Program-made: the position numbers and the translations under genes | NCBI RefSeq assembly: GCF_004341885.1 | Contig: NZ_SLVX01000002.1 | Span: forward strand, 434,001 to 498,000 | DNA from: Shinella granuli | Lineage (GTDB): Bacteria > Pseudomonadota > Alphaproteobacteria > Rhizobiales > Rhizobiaceae | Length of the DNA stretch: 64,000 nucleotides | Reading direction: 5' to 3' | The notes under the pieces: model-generated | Databases searched by the model: none | What the model saw: only the letters and a program-made list of their open reading frames with translations | Told to the model about the DNA's origin: nothing | Shown here: piece after piece, positions 8,756-19,985 of the stretch | Layout of the letters: every line of letters starts with the position of its first letter | Position numbering within the stretch: the stretch's first letter is position 1

Positions 8756-10753
8756 ATGGATACCATCATCAAGGCAATCGTCTTCCTTCCGCTGATCGGC
8801 TTCCTGATCGCCGGGCTCAGCGGCAATGCCATCGGCGCCAAGGCGTCCGAATATGTCACGTCCGGCTTCATGATCATCGCGGCCGTGCTGTCGTGGATCG
8901 TCTTCTTCGACGTCGCCATGGGCGAGACGGAGATGGTCAAGGTCAGCGTGCTGCGCTGGATCCAGTCCGGCGGCCTGGATGTCGAATGGGCGTTCCGCGT
9001 CGATACGCTGACGGCCGTCATGCTCGTCGTCGTCAACTCGGTCTCGACGCTCGTGCACGTCTATTCGATCGGCTACATGCATCATGACCCGCATCGGCCG
9101 CGCTTCTTCGCCTACCTGTCGCTCTTCACCTTCGCCATGCTCATGCTGGTGACGTCGGACAACCTCCTGCAGATGTTCTTCGGCTGGGAAGGCGTGGGCC
9201 TTGCGTCCTACCTCCTCATCGGTTTCTGGTACAAGAAGCCGTCGGCCTGCGCCGCCGCCATGAAGGCCTTCATCGTCAACCGCGTCGGCGACTTCGGCTT
9301 CATCCTCGGCATTTCCAGCGTGTTCGTGCTCTTCGGCTCGATCAACCTGGAGACGATCTTCGCAACGGCCGCGACCTATCTGCCGGCCGAGGGCGCCGCG
9401 GATGCCGCCGACCCGGTCATCACGCTGTTCGGCATGACGCTCGACAAGTCGCATGCGCTGACCGCCACCTGCCTCCTGCTCTTCATGGGCGCGATGGGCA
9501 AGTCGGCGCAGTTCCTGCTGCACACCTGGCTGCCGGACGCCATGGAAGGCCCGACCCCGGTTTCGGCGCTCATCCATGCCGCGACCATGGTCACCGCCGG
9601 CGTCTTCCTCGTCGCCCGCATGTCGCCGATCTTCGAACTGTCGCATGACGCCCTCGTGGTCGTGACGCTCGTCGGCGCCATCACCGCCTTCTTCGCGGCG
9701 ACCGTCGGCCTCGTGCAGAACGACATCAAGCGCGTCATCGCCTATTCGACCTGCTCGCAGCTCGGCTACATGTTCGTCGCGCTCGGCATCGGCGCCTATG
9801 GCGCGGCGATCTTCCACCTGTTCACGCACGCCTTCTTCAAGGCGCTGCTGTTCCTCGGCGCCGGCTCCGTGATCCATGCCGTCGACGGCGAGCAGGACAT
9901 GCGCCACATGGGCGGCCTTCGCAAGCATATCCCGATCACCTTCTGGATGATGACGATCGGCACGCTGGCGCTGACCGGCGTCGGCATTCCGGGCACCGTC
10001 ATCGGCTTTGCCGGCTTCTTCTCGAAGGATGCGATCATCGAATCGGCTTTCGCCTCGCACAGCCCGGTTGCCGGCTTCGCCTTCGTGCTCCTGGTCGTCG
10101 CCGCGCTGTTCACCAGCTTCTACTCCTGGCGCCTGGCCTTCATGACCTTCTTCGGCAAGCCGCGCGCCTCGGCCGACGTCATGCATCATGTGCATGAATC
10201 GCCGTCCGTCATGCTGGTGCCGCTTTATCTGCTGGCCGCCGGTGCGGTGGTCGCAGGCGTGGTCTTCGTCGAATATTTCTACGGCCACCATTACGACGAA
10301 TTCTGGCAGGGCGCGCTCTTCACGCTTCCCGAAAACCACCTCGTGCACGAGTTCCACAACGTGCCGCTGTGGGTGAAGTGGAGCCCGTTCGCGGCCATGG
10401 CCATCGGCTTCGTCACCGCCTGGTACATGTACATCCGTTCGCCGGAAACGCCGAAATACCTCGCCGAGCAGCATCGCGGCCTCTACCAGTTCCTGCTCAA
10501 CAAGTGGTACTTCGACGAACTGTACGACTTCATCTTCGTCCGTCCCGCCATGTGGATCGGCAAGTTCCTCTGGAAGAAGGGTGACGGCGCCGTCATCGAC
10601 GGCCTCGGCCCGAACGGTGTCGCCGCCCGCGTCGTGGACGTCACGGATCGCGTCGTCCGCCTCCAGACCGGTTACCTCTATCACTACGCATTCGCGATGC
10701 TGCTCGGTATTGCAGCACTCGTCACCTGGATGATGCTCGGGAGCTCCCTCTGA
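8756..10753 (+). CDS. nuoL: NADH-quinone oxidoreductase subunit L
   Basis: This is the ND5-type antiporter-like subunit at the tip of the membrane arm, with 665 residues. The proton-antiporter core contains [23 protein letters not shown] (key Glu near residue 144) and the conserved [21 protein letters not shown] block (near 258-280). The C-terminal part forms the long lateral helix and a final transmembrane segment. Its stop TGA shares one base with the nuoM ATG. Confidence 0.98.
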   Translation: MDTIIKAIVFLPLIGFLIAGLSGNAIGAKASEYVTSGFMIIAAVLSWIVFFDVAMGETEMVKVSVLRWIQSGGLDVEWAFRVDTLTAVMLVVVNSVSTLVHVYSIGYMHHDPHRPRFFAYLSLFTFAMLMLVTSDNLLQMFFGWEGVGLASYLLIGFWYKKPSACAAAMKAFIVNRVGDFGFILGISSVFVLFGSINLETIFATAATYLPAEGAADAADPVITLFGMTLDKSHALTATCLLLFMGAMGKSAQFLLHTWLPDAMEGPTPVSALIHAATMVTAGVFLVARMSPIFELSHDALVVVTLVGAITAFFAATVGLVQNDIKRVIAYSTCSQLGYMFVALGIGAYGAAIFHLFTHAFFKALLFLGAGSVIHAVDGEQDMRHMGGLRKHIPITFWMMTIGTLALTGVGIPGTVIGFAGFFSKDAIIESAFASHSPVAGFAFVLLVVAALFTSFYSWRLAFMTFFGKPRASADVMHHVHESPSVMLVPLYLLAAGAVVAGVVFVEYFYGHHYDEFWQGALFTLPENHLVHEFHNVPLWVKWSPFAAMAIGFVTAWYMYIRSPETPKYLAEQHRGLYQFLLNKWYFDELYDFIFVRPAMWIGKFLWKKGDGAVIDGLGPNGVAARVVDVTDRVVRLQTGYLYHYAFAMLLGIAALVTWMMLGSSL

Positions 10754-12264
10754 TGACCGATTGGCCCATTCTTTCAGCGGTCACCTTCCTCCCGCTCGTC
10801 GGCGTGGCGCTTCTGCTGCTGACCCGCGAGGACAGCCCCTACGGCCGCCGCAACATCCTGAACGTCTCGCTTTTGACGACGGTCTTCACCTTCGTGCTCT
10901 CGCTCTTCATCTGGATCGGCTTCGACAATGCGAATCCCGGCTTCCAGATGGTCGAGAAGGCCGAATGGCTCGGCACCGGCATTTCCTACCATCTCGGCGT
11001 CGACGGCATCTCCATGCTGTTCGTCATCCTGTCGACCTTCCTGATGCCGTTCTGCGTGCTGGCAAGCTGGCATTCGGTCGAAAAGCGCCTGCGCGAATAC
11101 ATGATCGCCTTCCTGCTGCTGGAAGTGTTCATGGTCGGCGTCTTCGTCTCGCTCGACATCGTGCTCTTCTACGTCTTCTTCGAAGCCGGCCTCATCCCGA
11201 TGTTCATCATCATCGGCGTGTGGGGCGGCAAGGATCGCGTCTACGCCTCCTACAAGTTCTTCCTCTATACCCTGCTCGGCTCGGTGTTGATGCTGCTCGC
11301 CATCATGGCGATGTACTGGCAGGCCGGCACGACCGACATCACGGAACTGCTCGCCTACAACTTCCCGGCCCACATGCAGACCTGGCTGTGGCTCGCCTTC
11401 TTCGCCTCCTTCGCGGTGAAGATGCCGATGTGGCCGGTGCACACCTGGCTTCCGGACGCCCACGTCCAGGCGCCGACGGCAGGCTCGGTCATCCTGGCCG
11501 GCGTGCTCTTGAAGCTCGGCGGCTACGGTTTCATCCGCTTCTCGCTCGCCATGTTCCCGCTGGCGTCGGACTATTTCGCGCCCTTCGTCTTCGCCCTGTC
11601 GGTCATCGCCATCATCTACACCTCGCTGGTGGCGCTGATGCAGGACGACATCAAGAAGCTGATCGCCTATTCGTCGGTCGCCCATATGGGCTACGTCACC
11701 ATGGGCATCTTCGCGGCGAATGTGCAGGGCCTGCAGGGTGCCATCTTTCAGATGCTCTCGCACGGCATCGTCTCGGGCGCGCTCTTCCTGTGCGTCGGCG
11801 TCGTCTATGACCGGCTGCACACCCGCGAGATCGCGGCCTATGGCGGCCTCGTCAACAACATGCCGAAATACGCCGTCGCCTTCATGATCTTCACCATGGC
11901 GAATGTCGGCCTTCCGGGCACGTCGGGCTTCGTCGGCGAGTTCATGACGCTGATCGGCGTCTTCCGCGCCAACACCTGGGTCGCGCTCTTCGCCACCACG
12001 GGCGTCATCCTCTCGGCCGCCTACGCGCTCTGGCTCTACCGCCGGGTGATCTTCGGTGCGCTGGAGAAGGAAAGCCTGAAGGCGCTGCTCGACCTCGATG
12101 TGCGCGAGAAGCTGCTGCTCTACCCGCTCCTGATCCTCACGATCTTCTACGGTGTCTATCCGGCGCCGGTATTCGATGCGACGGCGGCTTCGGTCGACGC
12201 GCTGCTCAATAACTACTCCGCGGCTCTGCAGGCGGCGCAATCCGTTGCGCTTTCGGCGAACTGA
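10753..12264 (+). CDS. nuoM: NADH-quinone oxidoreductase subunit M
   Basis: This is the ND4-type antiporter-like proton-pumping subunit, with 503 residues and about fourteen helices. Recognisable parts are [20 protein letters not shown] (channel Glu near residue 144), [20 protein letters not shown] and the discontinuous helix region [18 protein letters not shown]. Its ATG overlaps the nuoL stop by one base, which indicates translational coupling. The spacing to nuoN is 17 bases. Confidence 0.98.
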   Translation: MTDWPILSAVTFLPLVGVALLLLTREDSPYGRRNILNVSLLTTVFTFVLSLFIWIGFDNANPGFQMVEKAEWLGTGISYHLGVDGISMLFVILSTFLMPFCVLASWHSVEKRLREYMIAFLLLEVFMVGVFVSLDIVLFYVFFEAGLIPMFIIIGVWGGKDRVYASYKFFLYTLLGSVLMLLAIMAMYWQAGTTDITELLAYNFPAHMQTWLWLAFFASFAVKMPMWPVHTWLPDAHVQAPTAGSVILAGVLLKLGGYGFIRFSLAMFPLASDYFAPFVFALSVIAIIYTSLVALMQDDIKKLIAYSSVAHMGYVTMGIFAANVQGLQGAIFQMLSHGIVSGALFLCVGVVYDRLHTREIAAYGGLVNNMPKYAVAFMIFTMANVGLPGTSGFVGEFMTLIGVFRANTWVALFATTGVILSAAYALWLYRRVIFGALEKESLKALLDLDVREKLLLYPLLILTIFYGVYPAPVFDATAASVDALLNNYSAALQAAQSVALSAN

Positions 12265-12281
12265 CGACGGGACTCGAAGAC

Positions 12282-13724
12282 ATGACCGCTGATACGATCC
12301 TTGCCAGCCTTCAACTCTCGACCCCCGAGATCATTCTTGCCGTCGGCGCCCTGGTCCTTCTGATGATCGGCGTGTTCTCCGGCGAGCGCTCGGGCACGAC
12401 CGTCACCGGGCTCGCCGTCGCGCTGCTCATCATCTCCGGCCTCTGGCTGGTTCTCGCCACGGGCGAGGGCCAGGCCTATGGCGGCGCCTTCGTCTCCGAT
12501 CCCTTCGCCAAGTTCATGAAGGTGCTGGCGCTGATCGGCTCGATCACCGCCATGGTGATGACGGTCGGCCACGCCCGCTCGGAGCAGCTCGATCGCTTCG
12601 AGTTCCCGGTCCTCATCGTGCTGTCGACGCTCGGCATGCTGCTGATGATCTCCGCCAACAGCCTTCTGTCGCTCTATCTTGCGCTGGAACTCCAGTCGCT
12701 GGCGCTCTACGTCGTCGCCGCGATCAACCGCGAGAGCCTGCGCTCGACGGAAGCGGGTCTCAAATATTTCGTGCTCGGCGCGCTGTCCTCGGGCATGCTG
12801 CTCTACGGCATGTCGCTGGTCTACGGCTTCACCGGCCATATCGGCTTCCAGGAGATCGCCGCCGCGCTGACGGCCGAGGGCCGCTCGCTCGGCCTCGTCT
12901 TCGGCCTGGTCTTCATCCTCGCCGGCCTTGCCTTCAAGATCTCGGCCGTGCCGTTTCACATGTGGACGCCGGACGTCTATGAAGGCGCGCCGACCCCGGT
13001 CACGGCCTTCTTCGCCGCCGCGCCGAAGGTCGCCGCCATGGCCATGCTGGTGCGCATCGTCATCGATGCCTTCGAGCCCGTCGTCGCCGACTGGCAGCAG
13101 GTCATCGTCTTCATCTCGATCGCCTCCATGCTGCTCGGCGCGTTTGCCGCCATCGGCCAGCGCAACATCAAGCGCCTGATGGCCTATTCCTCTATCGGCC
13201 ATATGGGCTATGCGCTGGTCGGCCTTGCCGCCGGCTCCATGGCGGGCGTGCGCGGCGTCGCGCTCTACATGCTCATCTACATGGTCATGACGCTCGGCAC
13301 CTTCGCCATCATCCTCGCCATGCGCCGCAAGGAAGGCGGCAATGTCGAGGACATCAACGACCTCGCCGGCCTCTCCTCGACCAATCCGTTCATGGCGACC
13401 GTGCTGACGATCCTGATGTTCTCGCTTGCCGGCATCCCGCCGATGGCAGGCTTCTTCGCAAAATACTTCGTGTTCATGGCGGCCATCGAGGCGCATCTCT
13501 ATGCGCTCGCCATCATCGGCGTGCTCGCCTCGGTCGTCGGCGCCTACTACTACCTGCGCATCATCAAGGTGATGTGGTTCGACGAGCCGACGGGTGAGTT
13601 CGCCCGCACCGCCGGCGAACTGAAGCTGGTCTTCGGTCTCTCCGGCCTGTTCGTCGTCGGCTATGTGCTGATCGGCGGGCCGATCGGCGCGGCTGCCGAA
13701 GCCGCCGCCCGGACCTTCTTTTGA
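12282..13724 (+). CDS. nuoN: NADH-quinone oxidoreductase subunit N
   Basis: This is the ND2-type antiporter-like subunit of complex I, with 480 residues and the full bacterial complement of helices. Typical segments are [20 protein letters not shown] (channel Glu), [25 protein letters not shown] and [20 protein letters not shown]. It is the last nuo gene; its stop overlaps a TTG that may start birA, so the transcript probably continues. Confidence 0.98.
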   Translation: MTADTILASLQLSTPEIILAVGALVLLMIGVFSGERSGTTVTGLAVALLIISGLWLVLATGEGQAYGGAFVSDPFAKFMKVLALIGSITAMVMTVGHARSEQLDRFEFPVLIVLSTLGMLLMISANSLLSLYLALELQSLALYVVAAINRESLRSTEAGLKYFVLGALSSGMLLYGMSLVYGFTGHIGFQEIAAALTAEGRSLGLVFGLVFILAGLAFKISAVPFHMWTPDVYEGAPTPVTAFFAAAPKVAAMAMLVRIVIDAFEPVVADWQQVIVFISIASMLLGAFAAIGQRNIKRLMAYSSIGHMGYALVGLAAGSMAGVRGVALYMLIYMVMTLGTFAIILAMRRKEGGNVEDINDLAGLSSTNPFMATVLTILMFSLAGIPPMAGFFAKYFVFMAAIEAHLYALAIIGVLASVVGAYYYLRIIKVMWFDEPTGEFARTAGELKLVFGLSGLFVVGYVLIGGPIGAAAEAAARTFF

Positions 13725-14488
13725 GCGGGTCCGGCACGCACCGCCGGATGTCGCTCGACGACTTCCGGCACGAGGCGCTCGCCGATGTGGGCTCGACCAA
13801 TACGGAATGCCTGGAGCGCGCCCGAAAGGGCGCGCTTTCCGGTCTCTGGATCACGGCGGAGCGGCAGACGGGCGGGCGCGGCCGGCGCGGGCGGGCGTGG
13901 TTTTCCGAACCGGGCAACCTCTATGCTTCGCTCCTCCTGATCGACCCGGCGCCGATGGACCGGCTCGGCTCCCTGCCGCTTGCCGTCGCCGTCGCGGTGC
14001 AGGACGCGGTGCGCCGCATCATGCCGCTCGATGCGCCCGACGTGCTGATCAAGTGGCCGAACGACATCCTCGTCGACCGCCGCAAGGTCTGCGGCATCCT
14101 GATCGAAGGCGAGACGCTTCCCGATGGCCGCCATGCGCTGGTCATCGGCTGCGGCATCAATGTCTCGGTGGCGCCCGATGCCGGGCTCTATCCCGTCGCG
14201 ACGCTGCGTGATTTCGGTGCGTCCGCTTCCCCTGAGGAATTGTTCGCCTATCTCTTCCAGTCGATGGCGCAAACGCTGTCGCTGTGGGACGGCGGACACG
14301 GGATTTCGGCCATCATGGAGCGCTGGAAAAGGGTGGCGGGGGGCATCGGGGAAAACATCACGGTCAACCTTCCCGATCGTTCTATTTCCGGGCGCTTTTC
14401 CGGAATTGATGATACAGGTCTCCTGAAACTGGAGACGGATGACGGCGGCACGCGGTTGATCGCGGCCGGCGACGTGTTTTTTGGATAG
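13721..14488 (+). CDS. birA: biotin--[acetyl-CoA-carboxylase] ligase
   Basis: The enzyme activates biotin with ATP and attaches it to the biotin carboxyl carrier protein; the likely target in this window is AccB. It has 255 residues from the TTG at 13721, or 246 from the ATG at 13748. Both are in frame, and neither has a clear ribosome binding site. The TTG overlaps the nuoN stop by 3 bases, which favours coupling. The biotinoyl-AMP motif [20 protein letters not shown] and the catalytic segment [20 protein letters not shown] are present. There is no N-terminal helix-turn-helix, so it is a monofunctional ligase and not a repressor like E. coli BirA. Confidence 0.93.
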   Translation: MSGSGTHRRMSLDDFRHEALADVGSTNTECLERARKGALSGLWITAERQTGGRGRRGRAWFSEPGNLYASLLLIDPAPMDRLGSLPLAVAVAVQDAVRRIMPLDAPDVLIKWPNDILVDRRKVCGILIEGETLPDGRHALVIGCGINVSVAPDAGLYPVATLRDFGASASPEELFAYLFQSMAQTLSLWDGGHGISAIMERWKRVAGGIGENITVNLPDRSISGRFSGIDDTGLLKLETDDGGTRLIAAGDVFFG

Positions 14489-14503
14489 GAATTTTAGAAG
14501 CCG

Positions 14504-16171
14504 ATGGCAAAAGAAGACGAACTGGTATTCCTGCCGCTTGGCGGCGTCGGCGAAATCGGCATGAACCTGGCGCTCTACGGCTACGGCCCGAGGAAGAACC
14601 GCCAGTGGATCATGGTCGATTGCGGCGTCACCTTCCCGGGGCCGGACCTGCCGGGGGTCGACCTCGTGCTGCCCGATATCCGCTTCCTCGCCAAGGAGCG
14701 CGAGAACCTCAAGGGCATCATCATCACCCATGCGCATGAGGACCATTACGGCGCTCTGAACGAGCTGTGGCCCGGCCTCAACGTGCCGGTCTATGCCTCG
14801 CCCTTCACCGCCGGCATGCTGGAGGCCAAGCGCGACTACGAGAAGAGCCGCACCGAAATCCCCGTGACGATCTTCAAGCAGGGCGACCGCATCAATGTCG
14901 GCCCGTTCGAGATCGAGGCGATCGGCGTCAACCACTCCATTCCCGAGCCGATGTCGCTGGCGATCAAGACGCCGCTCGGCACCGTCGTCCATACCGGCGA
15001 CTGGAAGATCGATCTCGACCCGTCGCTCGGCCCGCTGACCGACGAGACGCGTTTCCGCAAGCTCGGCGACGAGGGCGTGCTGGCGCTGATCTGCGACAGC
15101 ACGAACGCGTTGCGCGACGGCGTTTCGCCCTCCGAGCGCGAGGTGTCGGAAAGCCTCACCAGGATCATCGAGGCCGCCGAGGGCCGGGTGGGCATCACGA
15201 CCTTCTCCTCGAATGTCGGCCGCATCCGCTCCATCGCCCAGGCCGCGGAGGCCGCCGGCCGCGAGGTGCTGTTGCTCGGCAGCTCCATGAAGCGCGTGAC
15301 GGACGTTGCGCGCGACATCGGTCTGATGGAGGGCCTGAAACCGTTCATCGCGGAAGACGAGTTCGGCTATATCCCGCGCGACAAGGTCGTCGTCATCCTG
15401 ACCGGCAGCCAGGGCGAGCCGCGGGCCGCGCTCGCCAAGATCGCCCGCGACGAGATGCGCAACGTCGCCTTCACCGACGGCGACACGATCATCTTCTCCT
15501 CGCGCGCCATCCCGGGCAACGAGAAGGCGATCAACGATATCAAGAACGGCCTGGTCGAGCAGGGCATCAACGTCATCACCGACAGCGAAGCGCTGGTGCA
15601 CGTTTCCGGCCACCCGCGCCGCCACGAATTGCAGCAGATGTACGGCTGGACGCGCCCGAGGATGGTCGTGCCCGTGCATGGCGAGGCCACCCATCTCACC
15701 GCCCATGCCGAGCTTGCCGAACAGTCCGGCATCGCCGAGGTGCCGCGTGTGCGCAACGGCGATATCCTGAAGCTGGCGCCGGGCGAGCCCGAGGTGATCG
15801 ACCAGGCCCCCTTCGGCCGCATCTTCAAGGACGGCAACCTCATCGGCGACTATGACGAGATGGGCATCGGCGACCGCCGCAAGCTCGCCTTCGTCGGCCA
15901 TGTCGCCGTCAGCGTCCTGCTCGACAGCCGCTACGATTTCCAGGGCGACCCCGAAGTGGAGCCCTTCGGCCTGCCGCAGTTCGACGACGAGGGCGAGGAC
16001 ATGGGCGATACGCTCTATGACGCCGTGCTCGGCGCCGTCGAGAGCATACCGCGCGCGCGCCGCAAGGATCTGGAGATGGTGCGCGAGGCCGTGCGCCGCG
16101 CCGTGCGCTCCACCGCGAACGAGATCTGGGGCAAGAAGCCCGTCGTCACCGTCTTCCTGACGAAGGTCTGA
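14504..16171 (+). CDS. rnj: ribonuclease J
   Basis: This is a metallo-beta-lactamase/beta-CASP ribonuclease with endonuclease and 5'-3' exonuclease activity, used in rRNA maturation and mRNA turnover. It has 555 residues. The zinc motif HAHEDH is at residues 76-81, LGGVGEIGMN at 12-21, and the beta-CASP signature VSGHPRRHELQQMYGWTRP near 365-385. The C-terminal domain ends normally (GKKPVVTVFLTKV). It starts 15 bases after birA and probably belongs to the same transcript. RNase J next to birA and nuo is a usual rhizobial order. The window also carries rnr and the end of rne. Confidence 0.97.
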   Translation: MAKEDELVFLPLGGVGEIGMNLALYGYGPRKNRQWIMVDCGVTFPGPDLPGVDLVLPDIRFLAKERENLKGIIITHAHEDHYGALNELWPGLNVPVYASPFTAGMLEAKRDYEKSRTEIPVTIFKQGDRINVGPFEIEAIGVNHSIPEPMSLAIKTPLGTVVHTGDWKIDLDPSLGPLTDETRFRKLGDEGVLALICDSTNALRDGVSPSEREVSESLTRIIEAAEGRVGITTFSSNVGRIRSIAQAAEAAGREVLLLGSSMKRVTDVARDIGLMEGLKPFIAEDEFGYIPRDKVVVILTGSQGEPRAALAKIARDEMRNVAFTDGDTIIFSSRAIPGNEKAINDIKNGLVEQGINVITDSEALVHVSGHPRRHELQQMYGWTRPRMVVPVHGEATHLTAHAELAEQSGIAEVPRVRNGDILKLAPGEPEVIDQAPFGRIFKDGNLIGDYDEMGIGDRRKLAFVGHVAVSVLLDSRYDFQGDPEVEPFGLPQFDDEGEDMGDTLYDAVLGAVESIPRARRKDLEMVREAVRRAVRSTANEIWGKKPVVTVFLTKV

Positions 16172-16318
16172 GAAGACGGCCGCGGACCGTTCGTCCCGCC
16201 GCCCACGCGGCGGGGGAGCGGGGCTCGTCGGACGGGTGTGACAGCACGCCGCCCTCGCGCCGTTTGAACTTCGCCCGCGACGAGCGTAAAAGTCCCGCTG
16301 TCGCACGAGAGGCCGTCC

Positions 16319-16588
16319 ATGCAGATCTTTTCCTACTTCGCCGTCTACTTCATCGTCTGGTGGATGACGCTTTTCGCCGTTCTGCCCTTCGGGCTGAAGA
16401 CGCAGGCCGAGGCGGAGGAGGTGGTGCCCGGCACGGTGGAAAGCGCGCCGGCGCGCTTCCGTGGCGGCCGCGTGGTGCTGATAACCACGATCGTCTCCGC
16501 CATCATCTATGGCATCTGGTATGTCCTGTCGGTGCGCCTCGGCTACGGCATCGATTCCATCCCGCAATTCATGCCGGATTTCAAATAG
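16319..16588 (+). CDS. DUF1467 family membrane protein
   Basis: This 89-residue protein has two transmembrane helices (about residues 3-25 and 55-78) joined by an acidic loop. The sequence begins MQIFSYFAVYFIVWWMTLFA and contains AVLPFGLKTQAE, the mark of the DUF1467 family of alphaproteobacteria. Its function is unknown. It is the neighbour of the proS-side intergenic region in rhizobia, and the 718 bases after it hold an sRNA on the opposite strand. No terminator is visible right after its stop. Confidence 0.9.
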   Translation: MQIFSYFAVYFIVWWMTLFAVLPFGLKTQAEAEEVVPGTVESAPARFRGGRVVLITTIVSAIIYGIWYVLSVRLGYGIDSIPQFMPDFK

Positions 16589-16861
16589 GCGCCTGCCACA
16601 AAGGTTAACGCGCCATTCAGCGCCGCAGGCAAGCCATTCCATCTCTTCCGGGCCGCGCTGGAAAAGTCTTCCCCTGGCCCTACCTCCCATTTCCCTCGAA
16701 AGAGCCGGTGGAACTGCCGCGCTGACGTCGAGTCACGCGCTCTCGGAGGGTTTTGCATTACGTTGGGTGAGGCGGAGTGTCGCGGAGACCGCGCGGTGTG
16801 CGTCTTTGACGCATGGACCTGGCGAGCAAATTTGCTAGAGGGGGAGGCGTTGCGGGCAAAA

Positions 16862-16894
16862 AGCAAAAAAAAACAAGGCTGAAAGCCTTGTTTT
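16862..16894 (-). terminator. intrinsic terminator of the alpha-r9-like sRNA
   Basis: On the minus strand an 11-bp perfect stem with the three-base loop TTC is followed by nine T residues. On the plus strand the same palindrome has only four T, so the minus strand is the main user. Confidence 0.85.
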
Positions 16895-17016
16895 ACAGGT
16901 ATCGCGTGATCTTTATCCGTTGTGCGGTGGCAGCGTCTGCGCGCGCCAAAGATCTGATCCTCCCAAGACTTGACCGCGAAAATGGCAAGAATTTGCACTT
17001 CCTGCCTGTTTTGTGG
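16862..17016 (-). ncRNA. trans-acting small RNA, alpha-r9 (Smr9C)-like
   Basis: Reading the minus strand, a promoter-like pair GATGAC (17045-17050) and CTAGTT (17022-17027) is separated by exactly 17 bases. It is followed about 150 nt later by a perfect 11-bp hairpin (16870-16880 with 16884-16894) and a run of nine T, a textbook intrinsic terminator. In between lies a second hairpin (GGCAGGAA pairing with TTCTTGCC, about 16979-17003). There is no convincing ORF. The size, the strand opposite to the flanking genes, the 17-base promoter spacing and the location between a DUF1467 gene and proS match what I remember of Sinorhizobium Smr9C, founder of the alpha-r9 family. The family name is from memory; the RNA gene itself is seen in the sequence. 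Confidence 0.75.
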
Positions 17017-17093
17017 CTAGAAACTAGCCCAAACGTTAGGCGTTGTCATCCGCTTTTTTTGCATTTTTGCTACAGTGGAATAAAATTTTTCCA

Positions 17094-17122
17094 TTGACAA
17101 GGCGCGCGCAATTTCTGTTATT
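17094..17122 (+). promoter_or_regulatory. putative sigma-70 promoter of proS
   Basis: TTGACA at 17094-17099 is followed after 16-17 bases by TGTTAT/GTTATT (17116-17122). It lies at the AT-rich end of the 718-base gene-free region, about 185 bases before the proS start, and 40 bases beyond the oppositely directed sRNA promoter. Confidence 0.5.
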
Positions 17123-17306
17123 GGCGGCCCCTTTTTTCTGCCACATTTCATCGGGCCGCGCAGGCGGTGGACAGCGCATCGAGTCGGCACCCCGCCGCGG
17201 CCTGCTGGGTTTCCTTCCTGTGGCGAAGCGTTTATGAACGCATCAAAATCAACGTCATTTTGCCCGATTCCCGAAATAGGGCGGATCAGTCACTCCGGAA
17301 CCCGAT

Positions 17307-18635
17307 ATGCGCCTTTCCCGCTTCTTCCTGCCTATCCTCAAGGAAAACCCCAAGGAGGCCGAGATCGTCTCCCACCGGCTCATGCTGCGTGCGGGCATGA
17401 TCAAGCAGCAGTCCCAGGGCATCTACACCTGGCTGCCGCTCGGCAAGCGCGTGCTCGACAAGGTGAACGCCATCATCCGCGAGGAGCAGAACCGCTCCGG
17501 CGCCGTCGAGCTTCTGATGCCGACGCTGCAGTCCGCCGAACTCTGGCAGGAAAGCGGCCGTTACGACGCGTATGGCAAGGAGATGCTGCGCATCAAGGAC
17601 CGGCAGGAGCGTCCGATGCTCTACGGCCCCACCAACGAGGAGATGATCACCGACGTCTTCCGCTCGTTCGTGAAATCCTACAAGGACCTGCCGCTCAACC
17701 TCTACCATATCCAGCTGAAGTTCCGTGACGAGATCCGCCCGCGCTTCGGCACAATGCGCTCGCGCGAATTCCTGATGAAGGACGCCTATTCCTTCGATCT
17801 CGACCGCGAGGGCGCCGAGCATGCCTATAACCGCATGTTCGCAGCGTATCTGCGCACCTTCTCGCGCATGGGCCTGCGCGCCATTCCGATGCGTGCCGAC
17901 ACCGGCCCGATCGGCGGCAATCTCAGCCACGAATTCATCATCCTCGCCGATACCGGCGAGTCGGAAGTCTTCTGCCACAAGGACTTCCTGAACTTCGACG
18001 TCCCCGGCGAAGACACCAACTTCGAGGACGTCGCGGGCCTCAAGGCGATCTTCGACAAGTGGACCTCGCGCTACGCCGCGACCTCGGAAATGCACGACGC
18101 CCCCGCCTTCGAGGCGATCGCGGAAGGCGAGCGCCTGTCCGCCCGCGGCATCGAGGTCGGCCACATCTTCTATTTCGGCACGAAATATTCCGAAGCCATG
18201 GGCGCCAAGGTGCAGGGTCCCGACGGCAAGGAGCATACCGTGCATATGGGCTCCTACGGCATCGGCCCGACGCGCCTCGTGCCGGCGATCATCGAAGCCT
18301 CGCATGACGAGAACGGCATCATCTGGCCGAAGGCCGTCGCGCCCTTCGAGGCGATCGTCATCAACATGAAATCGGGCGACGCCGCCTGCGACGCGGCCTG
18401 CGAACAGATCTACGGCGCGCTGCTGAAGGCCGGCATCGACGTGCTCTACGACGACAAGGACGAGCGCGCCGGCGCGAAGTTCGCGACCGCCGACCTCATC
18501 GGCGCGCCGGTGCAGGTCATCGCGGGTCCGCGCGGCATCGCGAATGGCGAGGTCGAGATCAAGGACCGCAAGACCGGCGAGCGCGAGACGCTGACCATCG
18601 AGGCGGCGATCAACCGCCTGACATCCGGCAACTGA
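17307..18635 (+). CDS. proS: prolyl-tRNA synthetase
   Basis: The enzyme charges tRNA-Pro. It has 442 residues, the short alphaproteobacterial form without the editing insertion found in E. coli ProRS (572). Class II motifs are clear: the [12 protein letters not shown] region near residue 112, [22 protein letters not shown] (motif 2) near 140-160, and [16 protein letters not shown] (motif 3). An anticodon-binding domain ends the protein. The ATG at 17307 is the family start ([19 protein letters not shown]). It is followed 33 bases later by the lol genes. Confidence 0.97.
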   Translation: MRLSRFFLPILKENPKEAEIVSHRLMLRAGMIKQQSQGIYTWLPLGKRVLDKVNAIIREEQNRSGAVELLMPTLQSAELWQESGRYDAYGKEMLRIKDRQERPMLYGPTNEEMITDVFRSFVKSYKDLPLNLYHIQLKFRDEIRPRFGTMRSREFLMKDAYSFDLDREGAEHAYNRMFAAYLRTFSRMGLRAIPMRADTGPIGGNLSHEFIILADTGESEVFCHKDFLNFDVPGEDTNFEDVAGLKAIFDKWTSRYAATSEMHDAPAFEAIAEGERLSARGIEVGHIFYFGTKYSEAMGAKVQGPDGKEHTVHMGSYGIGPTRLVPAIIEASHDENGIIWPKAVAPFEAIVINMKSGDAACDAACEQIYGALLKAGIDVLYDDKDERAGAKFATADLIGAPVQVIAGPRGIANGEVEIKDRKTGERETLTIEAAINRLTSGN

Positions 18636-18668
18636 TGCCCGCAGGCGCAGGCGGCAACGGGAGGAACC

Positions 18669-19976
18669 ATGGCTGACGCAGCGAACGGTGCATCTGCAAC
18701 CGGGGCGCAGGCCTTCAACAAGAACCGCCCGTTCTCCGCCTTCGAGCGGATGGTCGCCTGGCGCTACCTGCGCTCCCGGCGCAAGGAAGCCTTCATCTCG
18801 GTGATTGCCGGCTTCTCCTTCATCGGCATCATGCTGGGCGTCGCGACGCTCATCATCGTCATGGCCGTCATGAACGGGTTCCGCACCGAGCTGATCTCGC
18901 GCATCCTCGGCATCAACGGCCACATGATCGTCCAGCCGATCGATACGCCGCTGAACAACTACTCCCAGCTTGCCGAGCGCCTGTCGGCGGTTCCGGGTGT
19001 GACCATGGCGATCCCGCTCGTCGAGGGCCAGACGCTCGCCTCCGGCACGGCGGGCGCCGGCACCGGCGCGCTGGTGCGCGGCGTGCGCGCCGACGACCTT
19101 GCCAAGATGAAGGCCGTCTCCGACAATATCAAGGAAGGCGACCTCGTCGGGTTCGCCTCCGGCAGCGGCGTTGCCATCGGCTCGCGCATGGCCGAACAGC
19201 TCGGCCTCAGCGCCGGCGGCCAGATCACGCTCGTCGCGCCGGAAGGGGACGTGACGCCGCTCGGCGTCAATCCGCGCGTGAAGACCTACACGGTCTCCGC
19301 CATCTTCGAGATCGGCATGTCGGAATATGACGCGTCGATCATCTACATGCCGCTCGAAGAGGCGCAGCTCTATTTCAACGCCGAAGGCATCGTGCAGTCG
19401 ATCGAGCTCTTCGTCGCCAATCCCGATGATGTCGACAATCTGCGCCAGCCGATCGAGGCGGCGGCTGAACGGCAGATCTTCATCACCGACTGGCGCCAGC
19501 GCAACCGCACCTTCTTCTCGGCCCTGCAGGTCGAGCGCAACGTCATGTTCATGATCCTGACGCTGATCGTGCTCGTCGCCGCGCTCAACATCATCTCCGG
19601 CCTCATCATGCTGGTGAAGGACAAGGGCAGCGACATCGCGATCCTGCGCACCATGGGGGCGACGTCCGGCGCGATCATGCGCATCTTCTTCATGACGGGC
19701 GCGGCGATCGGCACGGTGGGCACCTTCGCGGGCGTCCTGCTCGGCGTCGTCGTCTGCCTCAATGTCGAATCGATCCGTCAGTTCTTCTCCTGGATCTCGG
19801 GCACGACGCTGTTCAATCCGGAACTCTATTTCCTCAGCCAACTGCCGGCCGACATGAATGCCGGCGAGACGGTCTCGGTCATCGTCATGGCGCTGGCGCT
19901 CTCCTTCCTCGCGACGATCTTCCCCGCCTGGCGTGCCTCCAAGCTCGATCCGGTCCAGGCCCTGCGGTACGAATAG
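18669..19976 (+). CDS. lolC: lipoprotein-releasing ABC transporter permease LolC/LolE
   Basis: This is the inner-membrane permease of the Lol system, which releases outer-membrane lipoproteins from the inner membrane to the carrier LolA. It has 435 residues. Structure: a cytoplasmic N-terminus with the conserved FERMVAWRYLRSRRKEAFISVI, one helix (about 40-62), a large periplasmic domain, then three helices (about 290-420) and the FtsX-type ending WRASKLDPVQALRYE. Only one permease gene is present, so it probably works as a homodimer with LolD. Naming it LolC rather than LolE is conventional. Confidence 0.95.
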   Translation: MADAANGASATGAQAFNKNRPFSAFERMVAWRYLRSRRKEAFISVIAGFSFIGIMLGVATLIIVMAVMNGFRTELISRILGINGHMIVQPIDTPLNNYSQLAERLSAVPGVTMAIPLVEGQTLASGTAGAGTGALVRGVRADDLAKMKAVSDNIKEGDLVGFASGSGVAIGSRMAEQLGLSAGGQITLVAPEGDVTPLGVNPRVKTYTVSAIFEIGMSEYDASIIYMPLEEAQLYFNAEGIVQSIELFVANPDDVDNLRQPIEAAAERQIFITDWRQRNRTFFSALQVERNVMFMILTLIVLVAALNIISGLIMLVKDKGSDIAILRTMGATSGAIMRIFFMTGAAIGTVGTFAGVLLGVVVCLNVESIRQFFSWISGTTLFNPELYFLSQLPADMNAGETVSVIVMALALSFLATIFPAWRASKLDPVQALRYE

Positions 19977-19985
19977 GATAAACGC

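Noticed and set aside
16813-17097. 94-codon plus-strand ORF in the DUF1467-proS gap
   Set aside because: It runs through the sRNA terminator palindrome and poly-A tract, has no RBS or homology, and is antisense to a better supported RNA.
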